The notes: generated by a model from the sequence alone, not told the origin. A stretch of DNA of 64,000 nucleotides from Brucella oryzae (GCA_012103035.1 JAAVLL010000002.1:1496501-1560500), one strand, 5' to 3'. Positions 1-11,669 are shown, counted from the stretch's first letter. Made by a program: numbers and translations.

Positions 1-297
1 ATCGATCGAAGCGCTACACGTCGTTTCAACACGTGCAAATCTGGCCGGACTGGCCGGTCCCGCTGTTACTGGTGAAACAACACCAGACGCAAGCGCCTTA
101 CGACGCCATCCATAAAGCTGCGAGGGATCCAGTCCTTCAGACCGTGCAACCGCCGAGACGTTGGCCCCGGGCTGCAACGACGCAGCCACAATCCGCGCCT
201 TCTCGTCATCCGACCAGTCTCGTGGCCGCCGTCGGCTTCGCACAGGCTCCGCCGTCAAAACCTCGAATGTCCGGGTCTGATTCACACCGTCGCTCAT
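1..297 (-). mobile_element. IS66-type transposase accessory gene (OrfA), cut by window edge
   Basis: The minus strand is open from an ATG at 295-297 to the left edge and encodes about 99 residues. Near residue 28 it has the segment RDWSDDEKARIVAASLQPGA, followed by SAVAR and QLYGWRRKAL. This is the helix-turn-helix pattern of IS66 OrfA and IS3/IS2 OrfA transposase subunits. No terminal inverted repeat was identified on the right-hand side. The element continues outside the window, so whether it is complete is unknown. It lies directly next to a truncated LanM-like gene, which suggests rearrangement around the insertion. Confidence 0.75.
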
Positions 298-377
298 AGG
301 ATTCTCCGCATGATTCATGCAGAAAATCGCCCATCTCACCGACGAAAGATACGTGGGATAGTCTACCCGCTTACAAT

Positions 378-782
378 GTGATCCGTGAGACGTCTCTTAG
401 AAGTGAGAAAGGGTGGCCAGATCTGGATCATAATAACATTTGCAATTCATCATGGTGCCACGGAACAAATGGCTTCGGCTTCTCAAGAAAGTTAATAAGA
501 CCATTTATGTCAGAGAGAGCATATGATGAGGATATTGCTATCGTACGCAGTCGGCTCGGAGAGAAGCAGGAATCCCTGTGCCTATGTCATGGCCTTAGTG
601 CCGATTATTATCTGGCTCAGCGTATGGGCTGGAACGAAGAGACAGCAATCTTCAAGCAAGTTCGTCATGAAATTGAACAATCTGGTTTAGGCACAGACTT
701 TGGATTGAGTAATTTTGAAATGGTTGGGGCTATGAATGGTGTCAGCGGACTTTTATCGGCGAGCATCTTCTTTAGAGCCTGA
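378..782 (+). pseudogene. C-terminal remnant of a LanM/LanC-like lanthionine cyclase
   Basis: The frame is open from about 300 and has a GTG at 378. It encodes about 134 residues carrying two signatures of the LanC cyclase fold: SWCHG (about residue 26) and LCLCHG (about residue 68). The Cys and Cys-His of these motifs bind the catalytic zinc in LanC and LanM enzymes. GWPDL before the first motif and a terminal NGVSGLL segment also fit the end of a class II (LanM) synthetase. The dehydratase domain and the first part of the cyclase domain are missing, because an IS66-type gene starts at 297. No precursor peptide gene is visible. It is most likely a relic of a lanthipeptide locus truncated by rearrangement. 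A different LanC-like protein cannot be excluded. Confidence 0.6.
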
Positions 783-900
783 ACCAATAAAGGCGCCATT
801 TGCAGCCAGCCACATAGGATTGGGTGCTCCCCAGATTGATAATTATTGCCTGCATCGACGAGATATCGCCATCATCACCTGTTGCCTCTCGGCATTGATA

Positions 901-1924
901 TCAATGCCCATTTCCCGACGTGTCCAAAACGATTCTTTCGCCTGAGCGTTTTCGTGCAATCACGAACATCCCCGGTTGGCTGCGGATAGTTGCGTTGATC
1001 CGACGTTCATCCATCAGACTGAATGCAGTAGCCCAAGCATCCGCTCTCGCTGCATCACTGGCTACAACAGTCAACCAACGATAAAGTGCCGCTGAAAATC
1101 CGGTCTTTGGGTTGAGCAAATGGTTGAACCGTCCGGATTCTTCGAATTGAAACCCGCTGAAGCTGGATGTTGCGAGTGCCTGACCACGGATATCAACATA
1201 TTCTTCGGCTTCAACTCCGGCTTCCAGATCGGCAATGCCGATGCGCCATGCCGTGCCGTCCGGCCTTGAACCAAGCGCGCGATATTCCCTATATCGACCA
1301 GTGCGTGCTCGACTCCTTCCCTTCGCAACAATGCCGTCACACGGTCGGTAACGTAGCCCTGTGCAATACCGTTTAATGTCAGAGCCATTGACGGCTTGGA
1401 GAACGCAACGCGGTTCTCATCAAATAAAACGTGGTCGAACCCTACCTTTGCAAGCGCCTCGTCCCAAAGCAGCTGCGACGGTCCGTCGGGAGAAGGATTC
1501 TCTTGCGAAAAGTGCTTCTTCAGGCAGTTCCAAAGAGGCTGAACCGTCGGATCGAAAAGGCCGTCGCTGGCCTGCCAGCATTCATGGCAGATGCGCAGAA
1601 CCTCAACCAGATCGGCTGAAGGCGATGCCAGCGCCCCATTGCGATTAAGTTCGGCAAGGTCTGAATCTTCGCGATAGAGGCTGAAGATGTTCTCCAGCCT
1701 TTTGGCCTCTTGCGCCGCTTCGCGCAGCAACCGTTCGGCAGTCGAACGATCCGGATGATAGAGTATGATCTTGGCTAGTGCCCCATCGCCTGGCCACGCC
1801 AGATGATGGGCTCAGGAAGGTCGAGTGAAACTGCGTGTTTTGGAATGGCCCAAAACACTACTCCAGCCGCACCGCCAGCGAGTAAAAGCCGACGGCTGAT
1901 ACGGTGCCCACCTTCAATGCGCAT
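901..1924 (-). CDS. nosX: NosX, ApbE-family FMN transferase (two frameshifts)
   Basis: ApbE-family flavin transferase. It attaches FMN covalently to the periplasmic domain of NosR, which supports N2O reduction. The N-terminus has a twin-arginine-like stretch (ISRRLLLAGGAAG), followed by ApbE segments such as FSLYREDSDLAELNRNGAL and LNGIAQGYVTD. The frame is broken at about 1780 (after GQAMG; one G short in a G run) and at about 1287 (after LVDIG; one G short). Restoring both bases gives one protein of about 340 residues ending at 901. The start ATG at 1922-1924 overlaps the end of nosL by 11 bases, so translation is probably coupled. It is the last gene of the nos operon. Confidence 0.88.
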
Positions 1925-2455
1925 GGCTCTCCGCTCCGGGATCGGAGGGCCGCATCGACTGACCGCCGAGAACGTAATCCTCCGGTATTTCGGTGAACGT
2001 GTTAATACGGCCGCCCTTTTCAGCGATGAACTTCTCTGCTGCTTCCCGTGTTGAAAACGGCACAGCCTCCTGTGCCCCCATCCCGCCTACAGCAGTGCTT
2101 TCAATCACGAAAAGGCTTTGCGCGCATCGACCCAGTTTTCCGCTCCCGGCTCTTCCCAGCTTGGCGCTTTCCCCATATCTGAAACGTAGATCGCCGCGAT
2201 CCCTTTTGGCTCCTCAGGCAGCATCGTAAAGGCGAGCGTATCACGGGCGGAAGAGAACCATACTGCCTCGTTTGTCGGCTCTAGAATGATCTGGCCCTTG
2301 GGGCCTGGGTGTTCCAGAACATTCATCCCGCAATAGCGGCCCATTGCGCTTTCCGTCAGAGCGAAAGGAGCAATGACTGCATCTTTCTTTTCATCTGGAG
2401 AACATCCGGCAAGCAGAACCAGCAACAGCGGGGCAAGAAACAGAGCGGGTTTCAT
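1914..2455 (-). CDS. nosL: NosL, copper chaperone lipoprotein (one frameshift)
   Basis: NosL is an outer-membrane-anchored or periplasmic lipoprotein that supplies Cu(I) for assembly of the CuZ site of NosZ. The N-terminus MKPALFLAPLLLVLLAGC is a lipoprotein signal with a lipobox ending in Cys18. MGRYCGMNV is the expected metal-binding region, and the C-terminal GGMGAQEAVPF and GGRI segments match the family. The frame breaks near 2110, where a T run is one base short after DARKAF. Restoring it gives about 180 residues. The gene begins four bases inside the end of nosY and runs into the start of nosX, which is a tight operon arrangement. Confidence 0.88.
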
Positions 2456-3282
2456 AATTCTTTCCTCGAGAAAACCAGCATCGCAAGGGACAGTGGCAGC
2501 ATGACCCAGAGACCGAGCGCCAGTGTCAGCGCTGAAGCCGAGAGCGTAGCGTTACCGGCTATGCCGCCCATGCCGGTCAGAGATCCAGCCTGTCCGAGAC
2601 CAAAATTGAGAAGACGATAGGAATCGGCCGGGTTGAGCAGGAGCAGACCGTTGAGCACGCCGCCCCCAACAACACGGCCCTGATCGAAAACCAGCAGGGC
2701 AAGAAGCGCTGCATCATAGATCAGCACGAAAAACAGCCAGACGCCGATGGCGATACCTGCTGCTGTGCTCCGCTCGCGCACCAACGTGCTAGCGAGAAAA
2801 CCGATGGCAATGAACACCGCGCCCAGCAGGATCGACGAGATAATGAGTTTCAACAGCGACAGCCAGCTTCTCGCATCCACGCCGGATCCGGTAACAATCA
2901 GTGCCACAGCCGCAGCGCCGTAGCCGAACAATGTCGCGAAAGCCAGAATGGCAAGCTGACCAATGAACTTGCCTAGAACCAGCTGAAACCGGCTTATCGG
3001 ATAGCTCAGCAGCAACAGCATCGTGCCGCGTTCCATTTCACCAACGATTGCATCATGCGAAATGAGAAGTGCAATGAGAGGAATGAGGAAGATGGTCAGA
3101 CTGGAGAGGCTGACGATCACCACGTCCAGCCTGCTTGCGGCAACCGAGCTGCCGGTGGGTGCGCTGCCGAGAAAAGTCATACTCAGGGCCAATGCTGCAA
3201 GCAGTAACGTGGTCGCCAGAACCCAGCGATTGCGCAAGCCTTCCTGAATTTCCTTGGAAGCAATGATGAGAATATTATTCAT
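2452..3282 (-). CDS. nosY: NosY, ABC transporter permease of the Nos maturation system
   Basis: Intact 276-residue integral membrane protein with about six hydrophobic segments (residues 22-40, 55-75, 105-130, 145-168, 175-200, 250-270). It is the permease partner of the ATPase NosF. With NosD they form the NosDFY complex, which is needed to build the tetranuclear CuZ centre of nitrous oxide reductase. The pattern SHDAIVGEMERGTMLLLLSY is typical of ABC-2 type permeases. The start overlaps nosF by four bases. It is one of the few nos genes here with no frame break. Confidence 0.93.
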   Translation of the reverse strand: MNNILIIASKEIQEGLRNRWVLATTLLLAALALSMTFLGSAPTGSSVAASRLDVVIVSLSSLTIFLIPLIALLISHDAIVGEMERGTMLLLLSYPISRFQLVLGKFIGQLAILAFATLFGYGAAAVALIVTGSGVDARSWLSLLKLIISSILLGAVFIAIGFLASTLVRERSTAAGIAIGVWLFFVLIYDAALLALLVFDQGRVVGGGVLNGLLLLNPADSYRLLNFGLGQAGSLTGMGGIAGNATLSASALTLALGLWVMLPLSLAMLVFSRKEL

Positions 3283-4208
3283 TCCGCTGCCTCCGCGCGC
3301 GCCGCTTCTCCGGCATTGAGAAAGTGGGCGTAAAGTTCGTCCAGCGTCGGCGGAACGAGATCAAGTTCCGTGAGATTGTCATTCATAGCCACGATTTCGC
3401 GGACAAGCGCCATCTTGCCTTTCGTCGGGGCTTCCGTTTCGAAGATATCCGGGCCGAGACGATGCCAGCACAATGCCGTATTGGCGGTTGCCGAAGGCAA
3501 CCGGGAAACGTCCGGCGTCTGCACGCGTATGCGAAGCGGCAGTTGTGAAATCCGGCGCAACGTATCAATGGAGCCATCGGCGATGATCTTGCCCTTGTTC
3601 GCGATGATGACGCGCCCGACCTTGGTTTCCAGTTCGGTCAAGGCATGGGACGACATGAGGATTGTCGTGCCTTTGCTCCGCATCTTCGAGAACTTCATAG
3701 AAGCTCTGGCGCAAGGCGGGATCGAGACCAGTCGTCGGTTCATCAAGCAGCAGAACGGATGGCTGACCGAGCAGTGCCTGAGCAAGCCCCAGTCGCTGGC
3801 GCATCCCTTTCGAATAGGTGCCAACCCGCCTGTTCGCAGCTTGGGCGAGGCCAACGCGCTCCAGCAGCTCAATATTTTGGGCAACCGGCATTCTCTTGAG
3901 CCGCGCGTAAAGCCAAGCGTTTCCGCTCCCGTCAGCGCCAGATTGAAAGAGACGTGCTCAGGCAGATAACCAAGGCGCAATCTGGCGGCAAAAGCACCCG
4001 TCGCCGGATCCTCGCCCAGCACGCGAACTGCGCCCTTGGTCGGACGGATCAGCCCGAGCATGAGCTTTATCATCGTCGTTTTGCCGGCACCGTTATGGCC
4101 GACCAGCGCAATGCTTTCTCCGGCGTGAAGGCTGAAACTCGCCTCGCTGATGGCGTTGAACCCGCCATAGGACTTTGTGACCTGATCAAGAATGACAGTC
4201 TCAGTCAT
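3279..4208 (-). CDS. nosF: NosF, ABC transporter ATPase (two frameshifts)
   Basis: Cytoplasmic ATPase of the NosDFY maturation complex. Walker [10 protein letters not shown] is near residue 37. The signature region ([16 protein letters not shown]) and Walker B ([13 protein letters not shown]) lie in a shifted frame between about 3675 and 3910. The frame leaves at about 3907 (T run one short, expected [10 protein letters not shown]) and returns at about 3675 (two bases short, probably a GC repeat, expected AERKGTTIL). The H-loop SSHALTELE follows. After correction the length is about 310 residues, normal for NosF. The start ATG lies eight bases inside the nosD coding end, and the stop overlaps nosY. 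Confidence 0.9.
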   Translation of the reverse strand: MTETVILDQVTKSYGGFNAISEASFSLHAGESIALVGHNGAGKTTMIKLMLGLIRPTKGAVRVLGEDPATGAFAARLRLGYLPEHVSFNLALTGAETLGFTRGSRECRLPKILSCWSALASPKLRTGGLAPIRKGCASDWGLLRHCSVSHPFCCLMNRRLVSIPPCARASMKFSKMRSKGTTILMSSHALTELETKVGRVIIANKGKIIADGSIDTLRRISQLPLRIRVQTPDVSRLPSATANTALCWHRLGPDIFETEAPTKGKMALVREIVAMNDNLTELDLVPPTLDELYAHFLNAGEAARAEAAE

Positions 4209-5585
4209 TTGGTTTTCCTTTCGCCGGATCGACCGGATGCGGCGGCTTCATAAGGGGATGGCTATCGACAACACCGCCCGGCAGGAGCGCTGGAAACTGG
4301 GTCTGTGCCCAGCGGATTGTCTCGATTGCTGGACTATTGATGAGAATTTTTGCCTGTGGCGCGGTCCACAAAACCTTATCGATCAGATCATTGGGTCGGT
4401 AAGGGCTGTCTGCGATACCATCGCCATTGAGATCGAAGGCCGGATTGTCACTCCAGTAATTGCCACGCCCATTGACCGACCAGTCGAGGTTGCGCGTGCC
4501 GACATATTTCACCTGATTGCGGTTATTGATGAAGGCGTTGCCACTCATGGCATTACCCTCCGAGCCGGCGGTAAAGTGAATGCCTATGCTGCAGTTCTCG
4601 AAACTGTTCTCGGTGAACTTGTTCTTGTTGGCATTGTAAATGAATACGCATTTTTCTGGACCGAGCCGCGCGGTCTCGCCTGCCAGCGTCTCCGCCTGGT
4701 CTTCAGCAGGAAGGCCGTGTTCAGCTTTTGAACACCCGCATCCAGCCAGCGATCTATCGGCTGCATACGTCCGATCACACGATTGCCGGAAATGACCGAG
4801 CTGTTTGCATAATTGAGCAACAAGCCATGATCCCGGTCGCCGTCGGACAGGTTATCCAGCACCTTGAGGCGGTTGGTGTACATGATCGCGAAACCGACTG
4901 AATTGTTGCGCGAAACATTGCCGATGACCTGGCTGTCATCCGTGTACATGTAATGGACGGCGAACCGGACATCCTCCATCACATTGTTGCGGAAGATGTT
5001 CTTGCGGCTGGCATTGGTATAGATGCCGTCGCGCCCGTAGCGAATGACGTTGCCGATAACCTGTGCGCCGGGCGCATTCCAGATGGAAACGCCGCTGCCG
5101 GTTTGCGCCATCCGCACGCCTCGACGGCCAATGATCTCATTATCGCTTGCGATGGAGTTTGCAGCACCGTGCAGATAAATCCCATAGAGATTATCGATAA
5201 GGCGATTGTTCTCGACGCGCGCGCCCGTGGCGGTTTTAGCTACGAAAATCCCGGAATTGAGGTCCGGCATATTATCGCCCGAACCACGCACTTCCAGCCC
5301 ACGCACGATAGCATCCGGTGCGTTGATCGTTATGGCATTGCCCGCCAAGTCCGTCAACAACAGCACCCGGCTCGCCGGTCAGTTCAATGGCGCGGTCAAT
5401 CGTAACCGCGCCATTGTGTTTGCCTTTCAGGAGCCGGACGACATCGCCCGGTTCCGCTTTGTCGATAGCCGCCTGTACGCCTTCGCCTGCCACGACATCG
5501 ATCTGCCGTGCCTGCAAACCGTCGCACAGAACGACGGTCAGCAGCATTGCAGCGCTCAAGGACTGAAACCGGCGGGGAACATCAT
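4201..5585 (-). CDS. nosD: NosD, periplasmic parallel-beta-helix copper maturation protein (frameshifts)
   Basis: NosD is the periplasmic partner of NosFY in CuZ assembly. The sequence has the carbohydrate-binding/parallel beta-helix repeats of the family (GIYLHGAANSIASDNEIIG, GNVIRYGRDGIYTNAS, SVISGNRVIGR), then GRGNYWSDNPAFDLNGDGIAD near the C-terminus. Breaks: about 5350 (one G too many after VVDG), about 4726 (one A short after AGVQK), and probably the first codons, where one extra C gives MFPRRFQSLSAAMLL from the ATG at 5583-5585, a good signal peptide. That start lies five bases after the nosZ stop. The corrected length is about 461 residues. Confidence 0.88.
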
Positions 5586-5590
5586 GGCAG

Positions 5591-7507
5591 TCAGGCCTTC
5601 TTCGGTTCCACGAGCATCCGGCCCTTCATCTCCATGTGCATGGCGTGGCAGAACCACGAGCAGTAATACCACCACACACCCGGCTTGTTGGCCGTGAAGG
5701 TGACAGATGCAGTCGCCTGCGGCCCCACCTCCATGTTGACGCCGTAGTTGATGATGGCGAAGCCGTGCGTAAGGTCTTCGATTTCATCGATATTGGTAAC
5801 ATACACCGTCACCTCATCGCCGTGCTGGACAGTGAACTCGGTGAGACCGAAGGCTGGCGCGGCAGACGTCATGTAAACGCGTACCTTGTTGCCGTCCCGG
5901 ATCACCTCATTGGCGTCCATCAGGTCGAGGCCATCGGCTTTCGCCTGAGTGACAGCATCCGCAAAGAACGGGTCCTCGCGGCTCCAGAAATTGACGGGAT
6001 TGATCTTCGAGCGATGAACGATGGTCGCATCGTGCGGTTCGGCAAAACTTGGCCCGTCATGGACAATCGCCATCTTCTCACCGGAAATGTCGATGAGCTG
6101 GTCATTTTCAGGCTTGAGCGGCCCCACATTGAGATAGCGGTCCTTGGAGAACTTGTTGAGCGAGATCAGCCACTGACCATCGGCGTCCTTGGTCTGGCCC
6201 ATGGACGTGTGGTTGTGACCCGGCTGATAATGCACATCGAGCTTCTGCCGGATCGGATCGACTTTCTCACCCTTGAAGGCACGCTTGGCGTCCTCAATGT
6301 TCCATTTGCAGATCTGGCTGTCGATGAACAGCGTCGTATAGGCGTTGCCCTTGCCATCATAAGCCGTATGCAATGGCCCAAGTCCGAGTTCCGGTTCTGC
6401 AACCACTGCATCGCGGGGCTGGATCTTGTCGTCGAAAAGCTCATCAAACTTGCGAACGTCGAACACGGTAACGGTCGGCGACAGCTTGCCGTTGGCGACC
6501 ACATGGATACCGTCTGGCGCGGTGTTGATGCCATGCGGGCTGTTCGGCACGGGAATGTAACGGGTATATTTGGAACCATGGCGTCCATCGATGACCGGAA
6601 CGCCGTTGATTTCCTTGAAATCGCCCTTGGCAACCGCCTCTTCGATACGCTTCAGATTGAAGATGACGATCCAGTCCTGCTCACTCGACATCATTTCAGC
6701 GAGGGTCGTGCCTTCCTCCGAATTGTAGCAGGTGGCAAAAGCATATTTGCCCTGATAATCGCAATCCACGTTGTCGAGATTGCCGTCAACCATGATCTGC
6801 CAGGCAACCTTCATGGTCTCGCCGTCAACGGCCGTGAAGATCGCGTGATACTGCTTGGTGTCGGTCAGATTGCTGCCATCGTTCGGGATCGGTGCGCGAT
6901 CCTCACCATTACAGAAAACATATCCGGTTTTCGGATATTTCTGGACGCGCAAGCCATGCACGGTGTGCTGGTTCGGAAGCTGAATAATCTTGTCGCATTT
7001 CATCACATCGAGGCGGATGCGGCAGACACGCGTATTGGCCTTGTCGTTGGCGTAGAGATAACGCCCGTCATAGGTGCCATCCGTGAAGGACGGATGCGGG
7101 TGGTGCAAGTCACCATTCAGAAATATACCACCGCGATCCTTCAGAAACTCTTGATCCTGCGGCAGAAGACCTTCGGTCAGCACCTTCAGGCTTTCGTTTG
7201 TCTGGCCCCAGCCGGTCGCGCTATCGCGATTGAACACGGGAATGCGCATCAGTTCGCGCATTGATGGCAGGCCAACGATACGGACCTCGCCGCTCTGGCC
7301 GCTGGAAAAGAAGACGTAATACTCGTCCAGTTCTCCAGGCTTCACCTCTGCGCTATGACCAGCGCCGCCAGCAGCAGCCAATGCCGGCTCGGTTGAGCCT
7401 GCAAACAGCGCCCCACCAAGACCGCTTGCACCGGCGGCAGCCACAAAGGCCGACGTGCCGAGCAGCTGTCTTCGACTGAGCTGCGTTTTCTTGTTTTCTT
7501 CAGACAT
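5591..7507 (-). CDS. nosZ: NosZ, nitrous-oxide reductase
   Basis: Intact 638-residue periplasmic copper enzyme that reduces N2O to N2. A Tat signal ([18 protein letters not shown]) is followed by a seven-bladed propeller holding the CuZ histidines ([41 protein letters not shown]). The C-terminal cupredoxin domain carries the CuA motif [12 protein letters not shown]. The Tat signal places it in clade I, which fits the nosRZDFYLX order. The ATG at 7505-7507 overlaps the nosR end by eight bases. It is intact while its neighbours are frame-broken, so the pathway may well be functional. Confidence 0.97.
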   Translation of the reverse strand: MSEENKKTQLSRRQLLGTSAFVAAAGASGLGGALFAGSTEPALAAAGGAGHSAEVKPGELDEYYVFFSSGQSGEVRIVGLPSMRELMRIPVFNRDSATGWGQTNESLKVLTEGLLPQDQEFLKDRGGIFLNGDLHHPHPSFTDGTYDGRYLYANDKANTRVCRIRLDVMKCDKIIQLPNQHTVHGLRVQKYPKTGYVFCNGEDRAPIPNDGSNLTDTKQYHAIFTAVDGETMKVAWQIMVDGNLDNVDCDYQGKYAFATCYNSEEGTTLAEMMSSEQDWIVIFNLKRIEEAVAKGDFKEINGVPVIDGRHGSKYTRYIPVPNSPHGINTAPDGIHVVANGKLSPTVTVFDVRKFDELFDDKIQPRDAVVAEPELGLGPLHTAYDGKGNAYTTLFIDSQICKWNIEDAKRAFKGEKVDPIRQKLDVHYQPGHNHTSMGQTKDADGQWLISLNKFSKDRYLNVGPLKPENDQLIDISGEKMAIVHDGPSFAEPHDATIVHRSKINPVNFWSREDPFFADAVTQAKADGLDLMDANEVIRDGNKVRVYMTSAAPAFGLTEFTVQHGDEVTVYVTNIDEIEDLTHGFAIINYGVNMEVGPQATASVTFTANKPGVWWYYCSWFCHAMHMEMKGRMLVEPKKA

Positions 7508-9839
7508 GCTTCTCTCCTTTAGAAAAGTCAGGCAGCAGGACCGGTATCGGCAGCACCTTCAACCGGTTTTCCTTTGACTGAGATGACGGGTCTGGCCGGT
7601 CCACCGCCACGTTCGGCAGCCGCTGCGAGGGGGCATTGCGGGCTGCGAATTTTTCACGCTTCACGCGCACCTGGATCATGTGCGGGCAGCGCTGGTCGTC
7701 GTGATAGAGTTCCTGACAATGCATGCAGTAGATGCATTCATTGACATTGATCTGGCCCTCGGGATGGATCGCCTCGACCGGGCACTCCTTGGCGCAACGA
7801 TGGCAGGGCGAGCCGCATTCCGGCCATCGTTTCAGCCATTCGAACATGCGGATGCGTCCAGGAATGGCGAGAGCGGCGCCAAGCGGGCACAGATAGCGAC
7901 AATAGAAGCGCTCGATAAACAGGCCCGCTGTCAGAAGTGTCAGGGCATAGACGACGAACGGCCAGTCACGTGCGAATTTGAGAATTATCGAGGTCTTGAA
8001 CGGCTCGACCTCCGCGAACACTTCAGCCAGCGCGACCGAATAGAGCGACAATCCAAACAGGCCGAGGAAGATCATATATTTGAGGGGCCAGAGGCGCTCG
8101 TGCAGTCCCCATGGCAGCTTGACCTGGGGTACCTTCAGCCATTGGGCGAGATTATTGGTGAGTTCCTGAAGGGCGCCAAACGGGCACAGCCAGCCACAGA
8201 AGGGTCCGCGACCCCAGAACAACAGTCCCGCAGCCACCGATGCCCACAAAATGAAGATCAGCGGCGATGTCAGGAAGAATTCCCAGTTGAAGCCGGTAAT
8301 CAGGGAGTTGGTGAAGGTCAGGACATTGACCACTGACAATTGCGCATTGTTGTAGAAGCCAAGCCAGACAAGGATGAACAGGAGATAGCTACGCCGCAGC
8401 CAGGTGAAGAAGCGCGGATGCCTGACCAGACTATTCTGGAAGAAGAAGATACCGACAAGAACTGTAATGGCGAAAGCGGTGATGACCACATTGGCACGAT
8501 TCATCTCCCACATCCGGACCCAGAGCGGATTGCCCTCGCCCAGAATATCAGCGGCATTTGCTTCGCCGACCGGCTGCGGCTGACGAGGCGCATCGGCAGT
8601 TAGTGCGGATTGCGCTGGAGCAGGTTCCGGCAGCTTCACCAGATATTTTTCCGGCAAATTGTAACCAAGATCATAGCTGACATTGGCCTTGTCCCGCGCA
8701 CCGAAGCCGCGCTGCACCAAGAGCTGCAAATCCCACGGTTCCGTTACGTCGAAGTCGAAGCCGTCCGGGACCTGAAACAGTGCTATCTCGCGCAGACGCG
8801 GCGCGCCGTCGGCTATGATGTCGCCGATACGGGTATGGTTCTTGTCACGGAAGCGTACGCCCTGCTCGTCCTGCATCAACTCGATGCGGTCAAAGATACC
8901 GCCGCGCACATAACCGGAGCCTTTGAAGGAATAGGCTCCGTCGCCAGCGACCAGGATCGCCTGACGCCCCGGCTTCAGCTGCTTTTGTAACCGTTCGTAG
9001 CCATCTTTCCCGAGTAGGCTGATACCGATCGACGGTACTGAGACCGGCGCGACGTAAAGCTCGATGAATTCGTCGTCGGGATTGGTTGTTTCAGGGTTTT
9101 CGGCGGCGCGATCATGTTTGGCGTCACGAAACGCCTGTGTCACGTCACCAACCGACAGTTTCAGGCTGCGAACCGCAGCCGTCGCCGATCAATGTTTGCC
9201 AGTCGTGTTCTTCACGAATCTGCAAATCAACCGCGCGTTGCACATTGGCTGCGACAGCCTGCACAGGAGTATTTCCGAGCCTCCCACTGCGGATAAGGCC
9301 GACTGCCGAGCGAACGACGCTGTCCCCATGACGAGCACGGTAACTGTGGCACCGCTGACGATTTCCACCTGTGGCGGCTTGCTCTGGCCAGCGGCAACAG
9401 CACTCATATCACTATCGACCAACGAGTTCAGCGCAGCCACAACCTTGGCTTCGGGAATGCCGATCAGCACGATCGGCTCTTTGTGGTCTACCAGTTTTAT
9501 GCCGCGTATGACGCCTTTGGTATCGATGCCTACGACAATATGGATCGGCTTGCCGGAATAGCCGATGGAACTGGTGAAATCTGAATTCAGGTAGGCATAG
9601 CCGATCACCTCGCCCCGCTTCATCAGTGGTGCGATTGGCGGCTCGCCTTGTGACTTGCCTATAGCGTCAGCCTCTTTGAAGAGCGCACTTGCTTCAACCT
9701 TGGGAATGTATTTTTCCAGATCAGCGGCAGATGCTGCGGTCTGCCAGCAAAGAACCAGAACCATCGCTGCCAGTGCGACGGTCCTGATAATTTCGAATAA
9801 AAGGAAAATGGCTGGCTGACGCTTGGAAAACTCTGCTCC
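7500..9839 (-). CDS. nosR: NosR, membrane flavo-iron-sulfur protein for N2O reduction (two frameshifts)
   Basis: NosR donates electrons to NosZ and is required for nos expression. The order is a hydrophobic signal segment, a periplasmic FMN-binding domain with the flavinylation motif SGATVT, TM segments, two CxxxCP motifs ([23 protein letters not shown]), and two 4Fe-4S clusters ([22 protein letters not shown]). The frame breaks at about 9327 (G run one short after VLVMG) and about 9178 (two bases short, GC repeat, before [10 protein letters not shown]). The start is unresolved: no ATG is in frame between 9933 and 9800, so another error there is likely; 9839 is approximate. The promoter region holds a TTG-N8-CAA box at 9968-9981. 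Confidence 0.88.
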
Positions 9840-9967
9840 TGAAATCGAGAACCCGGAGCAACCACACGGCCCAGTAATGTTATTTTCACGTCCAACCTGC
9901 GTATGCTCAACGATTAATTGTGAGCATGTCTTTCGGTTGGAAATTATCGGATCAGACGTCGAGTTCT

Positions 9968-9981
9968 TTGCTCTGGCGCAA
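9968..9981. promoter_or_regulatory. NnrR/FNR-type box upstream of nosR
   Basis: TTG, eight bases (CTCTGGCG), then CAA: the half-sites and spacing expected for Crp/Fnr-type NnrR regulators. An activator centred 41.5 bases upstream would put the nosR transcript start near 9933. nnrR itself is encoded at 28.8 kb. Confidence 0.6.
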
Positions 9982-10079
9982 ATGTAGCACACAAGGACCC
10001 AACATTATCAACGCTAAAGGATAATCCGACCGGCGTGAAACGAAGATCGATAAGATTATGCTTAAAATAGAAATGGGTT

Positions 10080-10118
10080 AGAGCGCCGATCTGTTTCAAT
10101 CAGATCGAAACGCGCTCT
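10080..10118. repeat. Intergenic palindromic repeat
   Basis: An imperfect inverted repeat starting AGAGCG and ending CGCTCT with internal GATCTG/CAGATC arms. It lies between nosR and uxuB in the 370-base gap 9840-10207, which otherwise holds only the NnrR-type box. It resembles the short palindromes scattered through Brucella/Ochrobactrum genomes. Confidence 0.5.
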
Positions 10119-10207
10119 AAAACAAACAAAGGCAGGATTGTTCAGCACGTAAGTGCCATTGCTGGGATTTCATTTCGCGTTCGAGTCAGCGTTGCGCCCT
10201 CCGATCG

Positions 10208-11669
10208 TCACGGAGCCTTTGCCGCTTGCCATTTGATGACTCTAGACATTCCTTCCGACTGGATGGCGTGCAGCATATCACGCAGCGCTGAACCGAATGC
10301 GCCATCTGTCAAGGCCGCGGGGAGCACATCAGGGCACACTGACGCAACTGCACGGATTATTTCCTCGGATGTCTCAATATCTTCCAGTGCGATCTGGAGC
10401 GCGGTCGCCTTGGGGTCATTCAATGGAGCCGGATGGCCATCTGCTCCTTTCGAGCCAGATAGGCGAGCCACGAAGCGAGGGCGAAGACAAAGGGCATATA
10501 CGGCTTGCCCGATGCCAGTGCTTCCAGCGCTGGGATCGTGATGCGCTGCGGCAGCTTCTGTGTCCCATCCATTGCGATCTGTGCGGTGGAATGGGCGATA
10601 GATGGGTTGGAAAACCGCTCGGCAAGCGCCGCAGCATAAGCGTCGAGATCGATGGATAATCCCATTACAGTTGAGGCCGCTGCAGCGAGGTGGCGGCGGA
10701 CAAGCGCGGCGTGATCGGGGTCCGCCATAACATCGCGGACAAGGTTTTACCTGAGAGCTGTCCGCTATAGGCAAGCATCGAATGTGCCCCGTTCAGCATT
10801 CGCAGCTTCATGTTTTCATACGGAATGACATCGTTCACAAAAGAACACCGGCACATTCCCATTGCGGACGTCCGGCACAAAATTTGTCCTCGATCACCCA
10901 TTGGCTAAAGGGTTCGGTTTCAACGGCAGCGCGATCTTCTCGCCCTGTTAGCTCCATAGCGAGTTTGGCAGTCTCGGCATTTGATGCCGGCGTAATCCGG
11001 TCCACCATGGTAGAAGGGAAGCTGACATTGTTCGCGATCCAGCAAGACAACTGCTCGCCATGAGTTTCGCGGGCGAAGGCCAATGCGGCGTTCTGCAACT
11101 TCTGACCATTATGGGAAAGATTATCGCAACTGAGCACGGTGAAAGGTGGTAATCCGCCGGCCATGCGACGAGAAAGTGCTGCTACGATAAGGCCGATCAC
11201 ACTGGTAGGTTCTTCCGGATTAGCGAGGTCGGCGGCGATAGCTGGATGCGCGCGATCCAGCCTGCCGTCACTGGTGATGCCATATCCTTTTTCCGTCACG
11301 GTCAAACTGACGATACGACATCCGGGCGAGGTCATCGCAATCACAGCATCACGGCCTACCGTCGGGCCGGACAGCACCCGGTCCAGGGCGCCAATTACAC
11401 GTGCTTCGGTTACGGGGCCGCGTATGATCAGGGTATAGCGGCCGTCTTGCGGGTTCAAACTATCAGCAACGGCGGTGCCACGCAGCGACACCCCGTCACG
11501 CGCCAATCGCCCCCTTTTGCGCCAAAACGCTATCGGTATAGGATAAGAGGTGCGCGCGGGCAAAATTGCCAAGACCGAGATGAACAATGCCGGCACCATA
11601 ATTTTCCGGATTATAAGCGGGCCAACTGGCCGCTGCAGCATCGTTTGCCAGTGCTGAAAGCCGTATCAC
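10208..11669 (-). CDS. uxuB: UxuB-like D-mannonate oxidoreductase / fructuronate reductase (five frameshifts)
   Basis: Mannitol dehydrogenase-family NAD enzyme that converts D-fructuronate to D-mannonate in glucuronate catabolism. The Rossmann N-terminus [14 protein letters not shown] is followed by [12 protein letters not shown], the family core [20 protein letters not shown] and [19 protein letters not shown]. Breaks: about 11510 (G run), 11493 (G run), 10838 (T run), 10747 (A run) and 10430 (GGG read as GG), each one base short. Restoring all five gives 488 residues. The GTG start at 11667-11669 overlaps the uxuA stop. It is the last gene of the hexuronate operon, directly after mannonate dehydratase. 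Confidence 0.87.

Noticed and set aside
5636-7264. A 542-codon plus-strand frame opposite nosZ
   Set aside because: It mirrors the coding strand of an intact, well-conserved gene; codon bias of G+C-rich genes opens the opposite frame, and the product has no recognised domain.
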